Shown piece by piece: positions 16,700 through 24,267 of a stretch of DNA of 38,948 bases. The notes under the pieces are model-generated. The model saw nothing but the letters and a program-made list of their open reading frames with translations. It made no database searches and was not told where the DNA came from. Origin of the DNA: Nostoc commune NIES-4072 (GTDB taxonomy: Bacteria > Cyanobacteriota > Cyanobacteriia > Cyanobacteriales > Nostocaceae); the NCBI RefSeq assembly GCF_003113895.1, contig NZ_BDUD01000001.1, forward strand, positions 3,650,191 to 3,689,138, given 5' to 3'. A program made the translations under genes and the position numbers. Numbering within the stretch: the first letter of the stretch is position 1; the number at the start of each line of letters is the position of its first letter.

Positions 16700-17335
16700 A
16701 ATAGGAAGAGTAAGACAGGTGTCTCGCCATTTGTCTCCAGCTTGAGGAAGAATTTAAACTGTCATTAGTTATTATCAACTTCATCTTTTGGCTAAAGACC
16801 AATATTACTTATCAGCCTTGATTAATTACTGTTCACTGATTTAAGTCCCCGCCATACTTCTGATAACTGTTAACTGTTTTAAGGTGTGCGACAAAAAATT
16901 ATTGAGACAAAATAACTGTATTAGCTAACTATAAAATAAAAATTAAATTTTCTCAGGTTCGTAATGCCAAAATAGTATTGTTATAAACGATCTGAGAATT
17001 TTCAAGTTTCATGCATCGCCAAAAATCTATGGGTGGTGTATTACACAGTTATGCTTCATATAGGATTACTATTTGATTTTTGAACGAAATTAAGTATTGT
17101 AGAGTGTGTTAGAACGGAGTTCGTAACGCACTATGAACACGAGTTTGATGCCGTACTCTCCGTGCTAACACATCCTACGTATATTTTCAGAAATCAAACC
17201 GGATTCCTATAAGATACTTAATATTATTTTTCCAAAACATGTAGTTAATTTTACTTCTAAGGTAAGATTCCAATGGTAAATCGATAAAGCTATAATAATT
17301 TAAATAAAATTTGTGTTTAATTAATATTATTAATT
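16700..17335. other. Intergenic region with an imperfect long hairpin repeat
   Basis: A 636-base AT-rich spacer between divergent genes. Positions about 17098-17180 hold an imperfect inverted repeat (GTAGAGTGTGTTAG ... CTAACACATCCTAC) with an interior TTCGTAACGCAC, a common dispersed type in Nostocales. Promoters for the regulator operon and for the acyltransferase should lie here. No coding sequence was seen. Confidence 0.6.
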
Positions 17336-18385
17336 TTGATTAATCAACACTCTGAAAACCTCATAAATACTCAACTAAAAAATGCACCAGGTGAAGGCTA
17401 TATATTTAGCTGGTTTGATTGGTTTTGTCTTTGGTATCCTCCAGGCTGGCTAATTATATTTAACCGTCATTGGCAGCACTATCATAGCGATTCAGACGGT
17501 TGGAATTGGTTTGAATATGGATTATTTTTAATTCCTGGCGGATTTTATCTGGCGCTGCTGAGTCGTTGGTTGCGTCTTGGTTTTCGTTCACCTCGAACAG
17601 AAGTTGGTGAATTTGATCCGAAATATCAACAAGCTTTTCGCCAAGAAGTTCTTGCCCCCATCGTCAAATACTATTTTCGTGGAGAATTACAACAAGTCGA
17701 AAACTTGCCGCAAACAGGGCCATTGATTGTAGCAATGAACCATGCAGGGATGAGTTTTCCTTGGGATTTTTTAAGCTTGGGTTATCTATTAAGTGAAGCT
17801 AGAGGATGGGTGGTACAACCATTAGCAAGTCCTGCATTGTTTGAACACCCTTGGATAATTTGGTGGCTACCACCTAAATGGTCGCAGGTTTTGGGTGGTG
17901 TGCGAGCGGAATTAGATGATTTTGAAGGAGCGATCGCTACCCCAATGTCTACAGCGATCGCCCCAGGTAAAATTGTCTTATATGCACCTGAAGGTATCCG
18001 TGGCCCTGGGAAAGGTTGGAAGAGACGCTATCAACTAGAAAAGTTTGATGTGAGTTTTATTAAATTGAGCGATCGCTATCAAATTCCGATTCTGCCAGTA
18101 GTTTGCATTGGTAGTGAATCTTTACATCCTTGGGCTGTTAATTTCAAAAAATTACAACGGCTAGTCAAATTACCATTTTTGCCTATCTCGCCTTTAATGC
18201 TTGCCTTAATTCTGTTTCCTTCAATGGGAGTTTGGGCAATGAGAACTCGCCTGCATTACTTTATTCAGCCTTTGGAACCAGCAGAATTGCACAACCATTC
18301 AAACAAAGAGCGTACAGTAGCTTATCGGCAGGCGCAACAATTACGAGAAAAACTGCAAGTTAAAATTAATCAGTTATTAAAATAA
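17336..18385 (+). CDS. Lysophospholipid/glycerol acyltransferase family protein
   Basis: A 349-residue membrane-associated acyltransferase, probably acting on a lysolipid or glycerolipid. The acyltransferase domain runs from about residue 120. The catalytic block is PLIVAMNHAGMSFPWDF, where the His-to-Asp spacing is longer than the usual NHX4D; a later APEGIRGPGKGWKR fits the acceptor-binding block with a central EG-R. Hydrophobic segments are present before the domain (about residues 60-75) and near residues 285-300. The frame opens at TTG 17336; the preceding in-frame stop leaves no ATG upstream. The exact lipid substrate is unknown. Confidence 0.8.
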   Translation: MINQHSENLINTQLKNAPGEGYIFSWFDWFCLWYPPGWLIIFNRHWQHYHSDSDGWNWFEYGLFLIPGGFYLALLSRWLRLGFRSPRTEVGEFDPKYQQAFRQEVLAPIVKYYFRGELQQVENLPQTGPLIVAMNHAGMSFPWDFLSLGYLLSEARGWVVQPLASPALFEHPWIIWWLPPKWSQVLGGVRAELDDFEGAIATPMSTAIAPGKIVLYAPEGIRGPGKGWKRRYQLEKFDVSFIKLSDRYQIPILPVVCIGSESLHPWAVNFKKLQRLVKLPFLPISPLMLALILFPSMGVWAMRTRLHYFIQPLEPAELHNHSNKERTVAYRQAQQLREKLQVKINQLLK

Positions 18386-18487
18386 CTTTAATACTACGAG
18401 TGGATTTAAGTCAATCTTTGAAAAAAATTAGGAACTTGCAATTTAATAATGTACCGATCATTTATGATTTTTCTGGTTTATATGATA

Positions 18488-18748
18488 TCAATTATCTAAC
18501 TGGTACTTTATTTTCATGCTAGTAGCAATGCCTGTGCCACTACCGCCATTGGCGCCGTTGCCGCTACCGATGCTGCCGATATTGCCAACACCTGTGCCCT
18601 CAATGGTGTCCTTTCCTGAGCCTGTATTAATCAAACCTGGAGTTAAAATCTCAATTCCAATTGCTACAGATGCATTTAACTGTTCCCCTACTATTGTGTC
18701 CGCACTGGCGGTACCGATGAAATTGGGTGGAATGCTTAGTCTAGGCAT
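18488..18748 (-). CDS. Small RTX-like glycine/aspartate-repeat protein
   Basis: An 86-residue protein containing degenerate hemolysin-type calcium-binding motifs: FIGTASADTIVGEQ and LINTGSGKDTIEGTG, followed by a Gly/Asn/Ser-rich stretch (GNIGSIGSGNGANGGSG). Such motifs form beta-roll turns that bind calcium and usually occur in much longer secreted proteins. This may be a small stand-alone version or the remnant of one. A GAGAGG ribosome site lies nine bases before the ATG. No signal peptide, as expected for type I export. Confidence 0.6.
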   Translation of the reverse strand: MPRLSIPPNFIGTASADTIVGEQLNASVAIGIEILTPGLINTGSGKDTIEGTGVGNIGSIGSGNGANGGSGTGIATSMKIKYQLDN

Positions 18749-19304
18749 AATTAAAATCCTCTCAATTCAATTTGGTTAGTACGGTCGGTTTACTGATTCA
18801 AAGTTCACAAAAATAAAATGCACGGAGAATATCTACGAACACATCTTTTTGTCTGAAGTCCAAATTTGCTATTATCCGCTCAATAACATCTTAATAAACA
18901 GATAAAAGCAAACAATCAAAATGTCAAATGTATAAAAAGGCACGCATAAATCAAAATTATATTATTTAAGCAAAATGTTAAAGTTAATACCTTTTTTTTG
19001 ATGATTTTTGGGGGATTTTTTGAAAACTCCGATTTTAGTGAATTTGTACATATCATTTTTTGCCATCAAAAAAGATTAGAAATTTGAATATAAAATTAAA
19101 GGTCTTAAAACACCAATTCAGTAAGGGACTTACAAAGAATAAATTACTCAACAAAAATCAAGAGTCCACATTTAAATAAGTCGGTAAGAATAAATCAAAC
19201 TAGATTAAGTAATGTAAAAATCTTTATATTGGACTTTTCAAACATCCTCTTAAGTTACAATGCCCATCCCCCGATGCTTCATTCAAATAAAAATTTTTTT
19301 AAAA
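18749..19304. other. AT-rich intergenic region
   Basis: A 556-base, strongly AT-rich spacer. It contains AAGGGACTTACAAAGAATAA near 19123, which resembles the left end of the element at 21191. It may be a decayed copy of that repeat family. No coding sequence was seen. Confidence 0.5.
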
Positions 19305-19769
19305 TTATGAAATTGACTTTTCCATAATAAAATTTATCAGTTTTTGCCCTCTACGTTCTACCTCTTGCTGTTTCACAACAATAAAGTTCTGGCTTTCAAA
19401 AAAAGTTTTGGCTGTAATACTAGCTTCTACAAATAACTTTTCAATTCCCAAAGACTTTGCTTTTGATTCAAGCTGTTCTAAGATTTTCTTACCAATCCCT
19501 TTTCTTTGAAAATCTTTATGACAGTAAAAACGGTCAATATGTCCATTAGCCTCTAATTCTCCAAAACCAATAATTTTACTCTGCTCCTCTGCTACATAAG
19601 TAAACTTACTTCCTAAACCTTTAATCCATAGGTCAATATCCATTTGTGCTGGTGCCCAAGCATCTACTTGTTCTTGTGTGTAATCGTGAATATTAACTTC
19701 GTGAACAGTGTCGTAGAACAATTTCATAATTTTTTCGGTATCAGCTATTTCGTATATTCTTAATCTCAT
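19305..19769 (-). CDS. GNAT family N-acetyltransferase
   Basis: A 154-residue cytoplasmic acetyltransferase. The acetyl-CoA-binding motif A is clear: IDRFYCHKDFQRKGIGKKIL, containing Q-R-K-G-I-G-K, followed by the helix EQLESKAKSLG and strand KLFVEAS. The N-terminus MRLRIYEIADTEKIMKLFYD is typical of the family. It resembles the YafP/PaiA-like GNATs; the acceptor is unknown. It stands alone. Confidence 0.88.
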   Translation of the reverse strand: MRLRIYEIADTEKIMKLFYDTVHEVNIHDYTQEQVDAWAPAQMDIDLWIKGLGSKFTYVAEEQSKIIGFGELEANGHIDRFYCHKDFQRKGIGKKILEQLESKAKSLGIEKLFVEASITAKTFFESQNFIVVKQQEVERRGQKLINFIMEKSIS

Positions 19770-20098
19770 AAAGAAGATAATTAATCATAAATAACTCTAC
19801 TAAAAATATTATCACCCCTGGCGGATATACTTCAGTTTATGAGTGCAGTTATTTTCGCTTATAGAACAGAATTTTCAGATTAAACTAAGACTTACGCACT
19901 GTACAAATGCATAGTCATGTGAATTAACAAAAATAGTTGTTTCAAGCTTTTCTTAATTATCCTGCAATTTACAACGATACTGTGGCGACTGGAGACGGCG
20001 CGTCGCCTTGCCGTCACTAACCAAGCACTCAGGGATTTATCTGGCTGCAAGGGTTTGCTGGTAAGCGATTGGATTGAAGCTCTAAGGATGATAATAAT
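19770..20098. other. Intergenic region
   Basis: A 329-base spacer. It contains TAAGACTTACGCACTG near 19888, close to the TIR AGGACTTACGCA of the element at 35119-35243, so it may be a degenerate end of that family. An interrupted GC-rich inverted repeat (GACGGC ... GCCGTC) lies near 19995-20016. No gene was seen. Confidence 0.5.
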
Positions 20099-20467
20099 TT
20101 ATCTGTCTATATGATTGTCTTTACTTTCTCTGGCAGTTTCTACTTCATGAAAATGATTTATTGACCACTGGCATAGTAGCCGAAGTGGCTCAACCAACGT
20201 TTCTCCCAACGATGTCAAAGAATACTCTACAGTGGGAGGATTAGTAGGATAAACTTTACGCTTCACAAGACCATCTCTCTCCAAATCACGCAGAGTACGG
20301 GTTAGCATTCGCTGTGAAACGTCTCCAATTTCTCTATGCAACTCACCATAGCGTTTCGTACCTTGGGATAGAACGTAGATGATTGCTGTAACCCATTTGT
20401 CAGAAACTAGGTCAAGTGTCTGCCGTAAATAAGGATGCGAGTTGAGGATTTTATGTGATTGAGCCAT
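20099..20467 (-). CDS. HxlR family transcriptional regulator
   Basis: A winged-helix repressor/activator of the HxlR/MarR-like family, 122 residues from the ATG at 20467; an upstream GTG at 20491 would add eight residues and has an AGGA nearby. Family segments are SDKWVTAIIYVLSQGTKRYGELHREIGDVSQRMLTRTLRDLERDGLV and the wing RKVYPTNPPTVEYSLTSLG. The N-terminal Cys used for redox sensing in several relatives is absent (HPYLRQTLDL in that place). It is divergent from the isochorismatase-family gene, so it probably controls that gene and itself from the 108-base gap. Confidence 0.87.
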   Translation of the reverse strand: MAQSHKILNSHPYLRQTLDLVSDKWVTAIIYVLSQGTKRYGELHREIGDVSQRMLTRTLRDLERDGLVKRKVYPTNPPTVEYSLTSLGETLVEPLRLLCQWSINHFHEVETARESKDNHIDR

Positions 20468-20484
20468 GTTTAGGATAGATGCTA

Positions 20485-20515
20485 CGTACACTTGTGTTCC
20501 TACTTGTACAATGCT
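20485..20515. promoter_or_regulatory. Possible HxlR operator in the divergent gap
   Basis: The stretch GTACACTTGTGTTCCTACTT and following GTAC contains outer GTACA/TGTAC arms and two TACnnTTGT-like half repeats. It lies between the divergent HxlR and hydrolase genes, where an operator is expected. The symmetry is imperfect, and no consensus for this regulator is known to me. Confidence 0.3.
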
Positions 20516-20575
20516 TGATGTTCGTTTCAGAATGAAGTTTAGAGATTTCTAAAATCATCATAGAAAAACAGCACA

Positions 20576-21193
20576 ATGAAATTTTCTAACTTCACTCAAG
20601 AAAACTCGGCTATGCTTCTGATTGATCATCAAGTTGGCACTATGAAGCTGATCAAAAACTTGCCTCTGACTCAGGTAGAGAAGAATACTCTTGCACTTGC
20701 AAAAGTGGCAAAGGTACTTAAGATACCTGTGGTTTTGACAAGTAGCCAAGAGGAGCGGTTTCAAGGTTTGCTGATAACTGCTTTAGCACAAAGCCTACCT
20801 GAAGCTTACGAGGTAAGAATCAAGCGTGCAGGCATTGTAAATGCTTGGGACGATGAGAACTTTGTTCAAGCAGTCAAAGATACGAATCGTACTAATTTAA
20901 TTATGGCTGGTGTAACTACGGACGTTTGCTTAGTTTATCCCGCTATCAGCGCAGTGCGCGAGGGCTATAGTGTTCAAGCAGTTATGGATGCTTCTGGTTC
21001 ACCATTTCATCTCTCCGAAGATTTAGCACGGCAACGGATGCGTGATTCTGGGGTTGTGCTAACTGCTACGATCACTTTGATTGCTGAGTTGGTTAAAGAT
21101 TGGAGCCGTCCCGAAGGCGTCGAGTTGCAGCAATTATTGTTTAGTGATGTGTTGCCCCCTGAGTTCATTGAAGGCACTAGCACTCCATATTAA
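20576..21193 (+). CDS. Isochorismatase-family cysteine hydrolase
   Basis: A 205-residue cytoplasmic hydrolase. The catalytic triad is visible: Asp17 (AMLLIDHQVG), Lys84 (RIKRAG) and Cys118 (AGVTTDVCLVYPA), with the cis-peptide Val-Thr before the cysteine. This family includes nicotinamidases and other amide hydrolases; the substrate cannot be told here. It resembles YcaC-type hydrolases. It is transcribed away from the HxlR regulator, a common pairing for stress- or aldehyde-responsive genes. It ends 37 bases before a strong palindrome followed by a T-run. Confidence 0.88.
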   Translation: MKFSNFTQENSAMLLIDHQVGTMKLIKNLPLTQVEKNTLALAKVAKVLKIPVVLTSSQEERFQGLLITALAQSLPEAYEVRIKRAGIVNAWDDENFVQAVKDTNRTNLIMAGVTTDVCLVYPAISAVREGYSVQAVMDASGSPFHLSEDLARQRMRDSGVVLTATITLIAELVKDWSRPEGVELQQLLFSDVLPPEFIEGTSTPY

Positions 21194-21299
21194 GGGACTT
21201 CTAAAAATAAATTATCCTAATTAATTTGTACATCGTAGGGGCGCACAGCTAGCTGTGCGCCCCTACGATGCAATGTTTTTTTTACTAGAAGTTCCTAAT
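21191..21299. repeat. MITE-like element with a 40-bp palindrome core
   Basis: The ends are imperfect inverted repeats: TAAGGGACTTCTA at left and TAGAAGTTCCTAA at right. Inside, 21231-21270 is a perfect 40-bp palindrome (left arm CATCGTAGGGGCGCACAGCT), followed five bases later by a run of eight T. It could end transcription of the hydrolase gene. Its centre, GCACAGCTAGCTGTGC, is shared with the palindrome at 2910-2943. No coding capacity. Confidence 0.75.
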
Positions 21300-21439
21300 G
21301 GAATGGCACACATAGTGAGCCAAAGTTAACAGCAATTTTTTGATTACGTTTATTCTCTTAGGTATAATCCTTGTATAGTACAAATATACTAATTAGCTGC
21401 TAAAATACTTTAAAGTCAGCTAGCCTTACTTGAGGTAGT

Positions 21440-21934
21440 ATGAAAAAAATCCAAGACACGCATAAAAAGCCCATTTTGCTGTTCCAGCCTACATCTATAA
21501 TCACTGCTATAGCGCCACTGCAACCCCAAGAAACAAAAATCATCAGTGAACGAGAGCGTTTTATAACACAAGTCGAACGCATCAATCAGATGGCACAAGA
21601 GTTAGAAGCAGCGATATTAGAGTTGAAAGCGATCGCTAACACACTGAATAGTCAAAAACCTTACCCATTCTTGATAAAAGAGCTATGCAAAAATATTTGT
21701 CAGTATTTCGCAGTTAGGGTGCCTTGGGTAAAACGAAAGTCTAACGAATCGTTTATTTTGACAACACGAAAAGTTGATTTATTCCGAGCTGAAAGGGAAG
21801 CTGCATTACTAGCACAGCAACTTCGTCAGCAAACCAAAAAAAGATTAGCATTGCAGCGACACAGAAAAAACAAGAATGGGGCTAAGGCTGGCACAAAACA
21901 CTTCTTCAAAAAGGTATTAGTCAACAAATCTTAA
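21440..21934 (+). CDS. Cyanobacterial hypothetical protein, basic and helical
   Basis: A 164-residue protein that I do not recognise. The N-terminal 35 residues are extended and Pro-rich; residues about 36-75 form an amphipathic helix (RERFITQVERINQMAQELEA); the C-terminus is very basic (QQTKKRLALQRHRKNKNGAK) and could bind nucleic acid or membrane. No signal peptide or membrane segment. A GAGG lies four bases before the ATG. The opposite strand also has open frames here, but their composition is not protein-like. Confidence 0.6.
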   Translation: MKKIQDTHKKPILLFQPTSIITAIAPLQPQETKIISERERFITQVERINQMAQELEAAILELKAIANTLNSQKPYPFLIKELCKNICQYFAVRVPWVKRKSNESFILTTRKVDLFRAEREAALLAQQLRQQTKKRLALQRHRKNKNGAKAGTKHFFKKVLVNKS

Positions 21935-22158
21935 AATTATCAACATTCAACGGCAGATCACCTCTGAGGTTTTAACAGTTATGCTGATTGAAGTGGCAGA
22001 AGTAAATTTTTCCTCAAAATTACTCACCACATTACCATTGCTAATTGCTACGAACTGTGGTACGAAGTAGGCAAGCCTGCCCTAGTATTTGCACTTCCGT
22101 AAAACCAGAGTGCAACATCAGGGACAATCAATCAGCGCACAGAAGAGGTAAAAAGAAG

Positions 22159-22485
22159 GTGTTAAAGACACTTTTAGTGATTGCCGTTGGTTTTTTACCG
22201 TCCCTGATTTCTTTGTGGGCGATCCGCAAAACCCATGCGCGATCGCGCTTACGGATGAGGCAAGCAGCCATGAATTTTTCAGTAGTCCAAGGACGGCAAA
22301 ATGTCAGACCTGTAGAAGGCGATCGCTATTATTTAGAAGGCGTGGGTTATCTGATTGGCGATATCAGTTGCAAATTTAATGCCCGGTCTGGCTATATGCG
22401 CTGTGCTGTCAATCCCGAAGGCCCTTGTAATGGTTGCCGTCACTACGAACCTAAGGAATTAGCAGGTAGTGAAAAAAGGGCTTAA
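22159..22485 (+). CDS. DUF6464 family membrane protein
   Basis: A small cyanobacterial protein of unknown function. The frame is open from 22045, but the N-terminal part there is not protein-like, so the GTG at 22159 (AGAGG ten bases upstream) is preferred, giving 108 residues. One membrane segment at about residues 1-22 (VLKTLLVIAVGFLPSLISLW), then a basic stretch, then the conserved domain: VEGDRYYLEGVGYLIGDISC and a C-terminal CAVNPEGPCNGCRHYEP. Four cysteines, including Cys-x2-Cys, could bind metal or form disulfides. Confidence 0.72.
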   Translation: MLKTLLVIAVGFLPSLISLWAIRKTHARSRLRMRQAAMNFSVVQGRQNVRPVEGDRYYLEGVGYLIGDISCKFNARSGYMRCAVNPEGPCNGCRHYEPKELAGSEKRA

Positions 22486-22615
22486 GAAATTTTACCTGCC
22501 TAATACTTAAACAATCTCAAATTACTGAAGAAGGGGAAGGGCATAACTGGAGAGAGAAATTTATTTGATGTCCGAAACTAATCCTACCCTTCACCCTCAA
22601 GAAAAACCGTTGTAA

Positions 22616-23644
22616 CTATGGGCCAATATTAACAAAAAGTGCTTTATTAGTTCCAAGACCTGCACAGATAACCTGATTTGTGCCTAAGGAAGCACAACTA
22701 GGATTTGAAGTATATACTCCTCCTAGACTTTGAGGCCCACTCCAAGAACTGCCATTAAATCGATTCACAAAAAGTGCGCTATCGGTTCCAAGACCTGCAC
22801 AGATCGCCTGATTTGTGCCTAAGGAAGCACAACTAGGATCTGAGGAGTATACTCCTCCCAGACTCTGAGGCCCACTCCAAGAACTGCCATTAAACCGATT
22901 CACAAAAAGTGCGCTATCGGTTCCAAGACCGCTACAGATCGCCTGATTTGTACCTAAGGAAGCGCAACTAGGATTTGAAGTATATACTCCTCCCAGACTC
23001 TGAGGCCCACTCCAAGAACTGCCATTAAACCGATTCACAAAAAGTGCACTATCGGTTCCAAGACCCGCACAGATCGCCTGATTTGTACCTAAGGAAGCAC
23101 AGCTAGGATCTGAGGAGTATACACCTCCCAGACGCTGAGGCCCACTCCAAGAACTGCCATTAAACTGATTCACATAAAGTGCTCTATCGGTTCCAAGACC
23201 GCCACAGATAACCTGATTTGTACCTAAGGAAGCACAACTAGGATTTGAAGTGTATACTCCTCCCAGACTCTGAGGCCCACTCCAGGAAATGCCGTTAAAC
23301 CGATTCACAAAAAGTGCTTTATTGGTTCCAAGACCAGCACAAATAACCTGATTTGGGACTAAGGAAGCACAACTAGGATTTGAAGTGTATACTCCTCCCA
23401 GACTCTGAGGCCCACTCCAGGAACTGCCATTAAACCCATTTACAAAAAGTGCTTTATTGGTTCCAAGACCGGCACAAATAACCTGATTTGTGCCTAAGGA
23501 AGCACAACTAGGATCTGAGGTGTATACTCCTCCCAGACTCTGAGGCCCACTCCAAACGGCAAGAACTGGTTGGCTTACCAGGGATAAAATTACTGATGTT
23601 GTGCCTGCTAAAATTGTAAATTTCTTTTTCATAGAATCTAACAT
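22616..23644 (-). CDS. Secreted protein of seven 45-residue repeats (probable lectin-like beta-propeller)
   Basis: A 342-residue protein. The start is the ATG at 23644, preceded by AAGGAGAAGGAGGAAG. A signal peptide (KKKFTILAGTTSVILSLVSQ, cleavage near PVLA) exports it. The remainder is seven tandem copies of a 45-residue unit, consensus start SWSGPQSLGGVYTSNPSCAS and end ICAGLGTNKALFVNRFNG. Copies differ at only a few places (T/S, N/D, V/A, NK/DS). Each has two cysteines 13 apart, which could form a disulfide per blade. Seven W..GPQSLGG..TS.P units recall the seven-bladed PLL/PHL lectins that bind fucose-type sugars; that family call is by motif resemblance. The gene stands alone. Confidence 0.82.
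   Translation of the reverse strand: MLDSMKKKFTILAGTTSVILSLVSQPVLAVWSGPQSLGGVYTSDPSCASLGTNQVICAGLGTNKALFVNGFNGSSWSGPQSLGGVYTSNPSCASLVPNQVICAGLGTNKALFVNRFNGISWSGPQSLGGVYTSNPSCASLGTNQVICGGLGTDRALYVNQFNGSSWSGPQRLGGVYSSDPSCASLGTNQAICAGLGTDSALFVNRFNGSSWSGPQSLGGVYTSNPSCASLGTNQAICSGLGTDSALFVNRFNGSSWSGPQSLGGVYSSDPSCASLGTNQAICAGLGTDSALFVNRFNGSSWSGPQSLGGVYTSNPSCASLGTNQVICAGLGTNKALFVNIGP
22640..23560 (-). repeat. Seven tandem 135-bp coding repeats
   Basis: The repeat units of the propeller gene are also near-identical at the DNA level, including third codon positions (for example CTAGGATTTGAAGTATATAC and CTAGGATCTGAGGAGTATAC alternate). Two sub-types alternate (Thr-Ser-Asn and Ser-Ser-Asp versions), which points to recent duplication of blocks or ongoing gene conversion. 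Confidence 0.85.
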
Positions 23645-24267
23645 CTTCCTCCTTCTCCTTAATACTGCTCTGTGTTTGTTGGAAAGATTTAAACAGATGT
23701 AAAGTTTTACTTCCTGAATTTTTCTTTCAGTTTGACTGGTATTGTACGATGAAACCACGTACATATTTTGGATTCAGTTTCACTTTTAAAAGCAACAGAA
23801 ATCAGTTACAAACCTTTACATGAGCCAGTTCAAACTCAGAAGCTTCGTGCGATAGAACTGCTATTATCTGCCGTTACATTAACACTCATCGAATTCAACT
23901 CTACCAAAGTAAACTTTAGGTAAAACTTTGTTTATATCATTTAAGGCTGAAGAAATCATTCATCAACTTAGTCTGATACTCCGCCGTTAATCGGCTGCAT
24001 GAGTTGAGACACTTAAGTTTGAATCGAACATCTGACACCTGAGGGCGCTCACGCTTAACGATTCCCAAGTTTGACCTGGGAATGGTAAAATTATGGGTAA
24101 TTATAATTTGTATTTACAAACACTTTGAATATTTGTGTTTGCATGGTCAAATAAGAATGATTTAATATAATTCGTGCAAAAGTAGAAATCTGCGTCATTT
24201 CTTTGCAAATGATGAAAATTACTATTAGCTTTTGCCGAATATCTAATAACTACATAATTATCTAACG
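23645..24267. other. Intergenic region upstream of the amino-acid transporter
   Basis: A 623-base spacer between divergent genes. It contains a small hairpin at 24061-24083 (ATTCCCA ... TGGGAAT). Promoters for both flanking genes should be here. No NtcA consensus and no coding sequence were recognised. Confidence 0.5.

Noticed and set aside
18516..18779. Plus-strand 87-codon frame (MLVAMPVPLPPLAP...)
   Set aside because: It is the antisense of the Gly-rich RTX-like gene; its proline/leucine pattern is the complement of glycine codons.
19123..19150. AAGGGACTTACAAAG as a complete mobile element end
   Set aside because: No matching inverted end was found nearby; it is at most a degenerate copy.
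22045..22158. N-terminal extension of the DUF6464 gene from TTG 22045
   Set aside because: The extra 38 residues are not protein-like, while GTG 22159 has a ribosome site and starts directly at the membrane segment.
22640..23560. Repeated DNA as a CRISPR or noncoding satellite
   Set aside because: The 135-bp unit keeps one open frame with clear protein conservation and a signal peptide, so it is coding.
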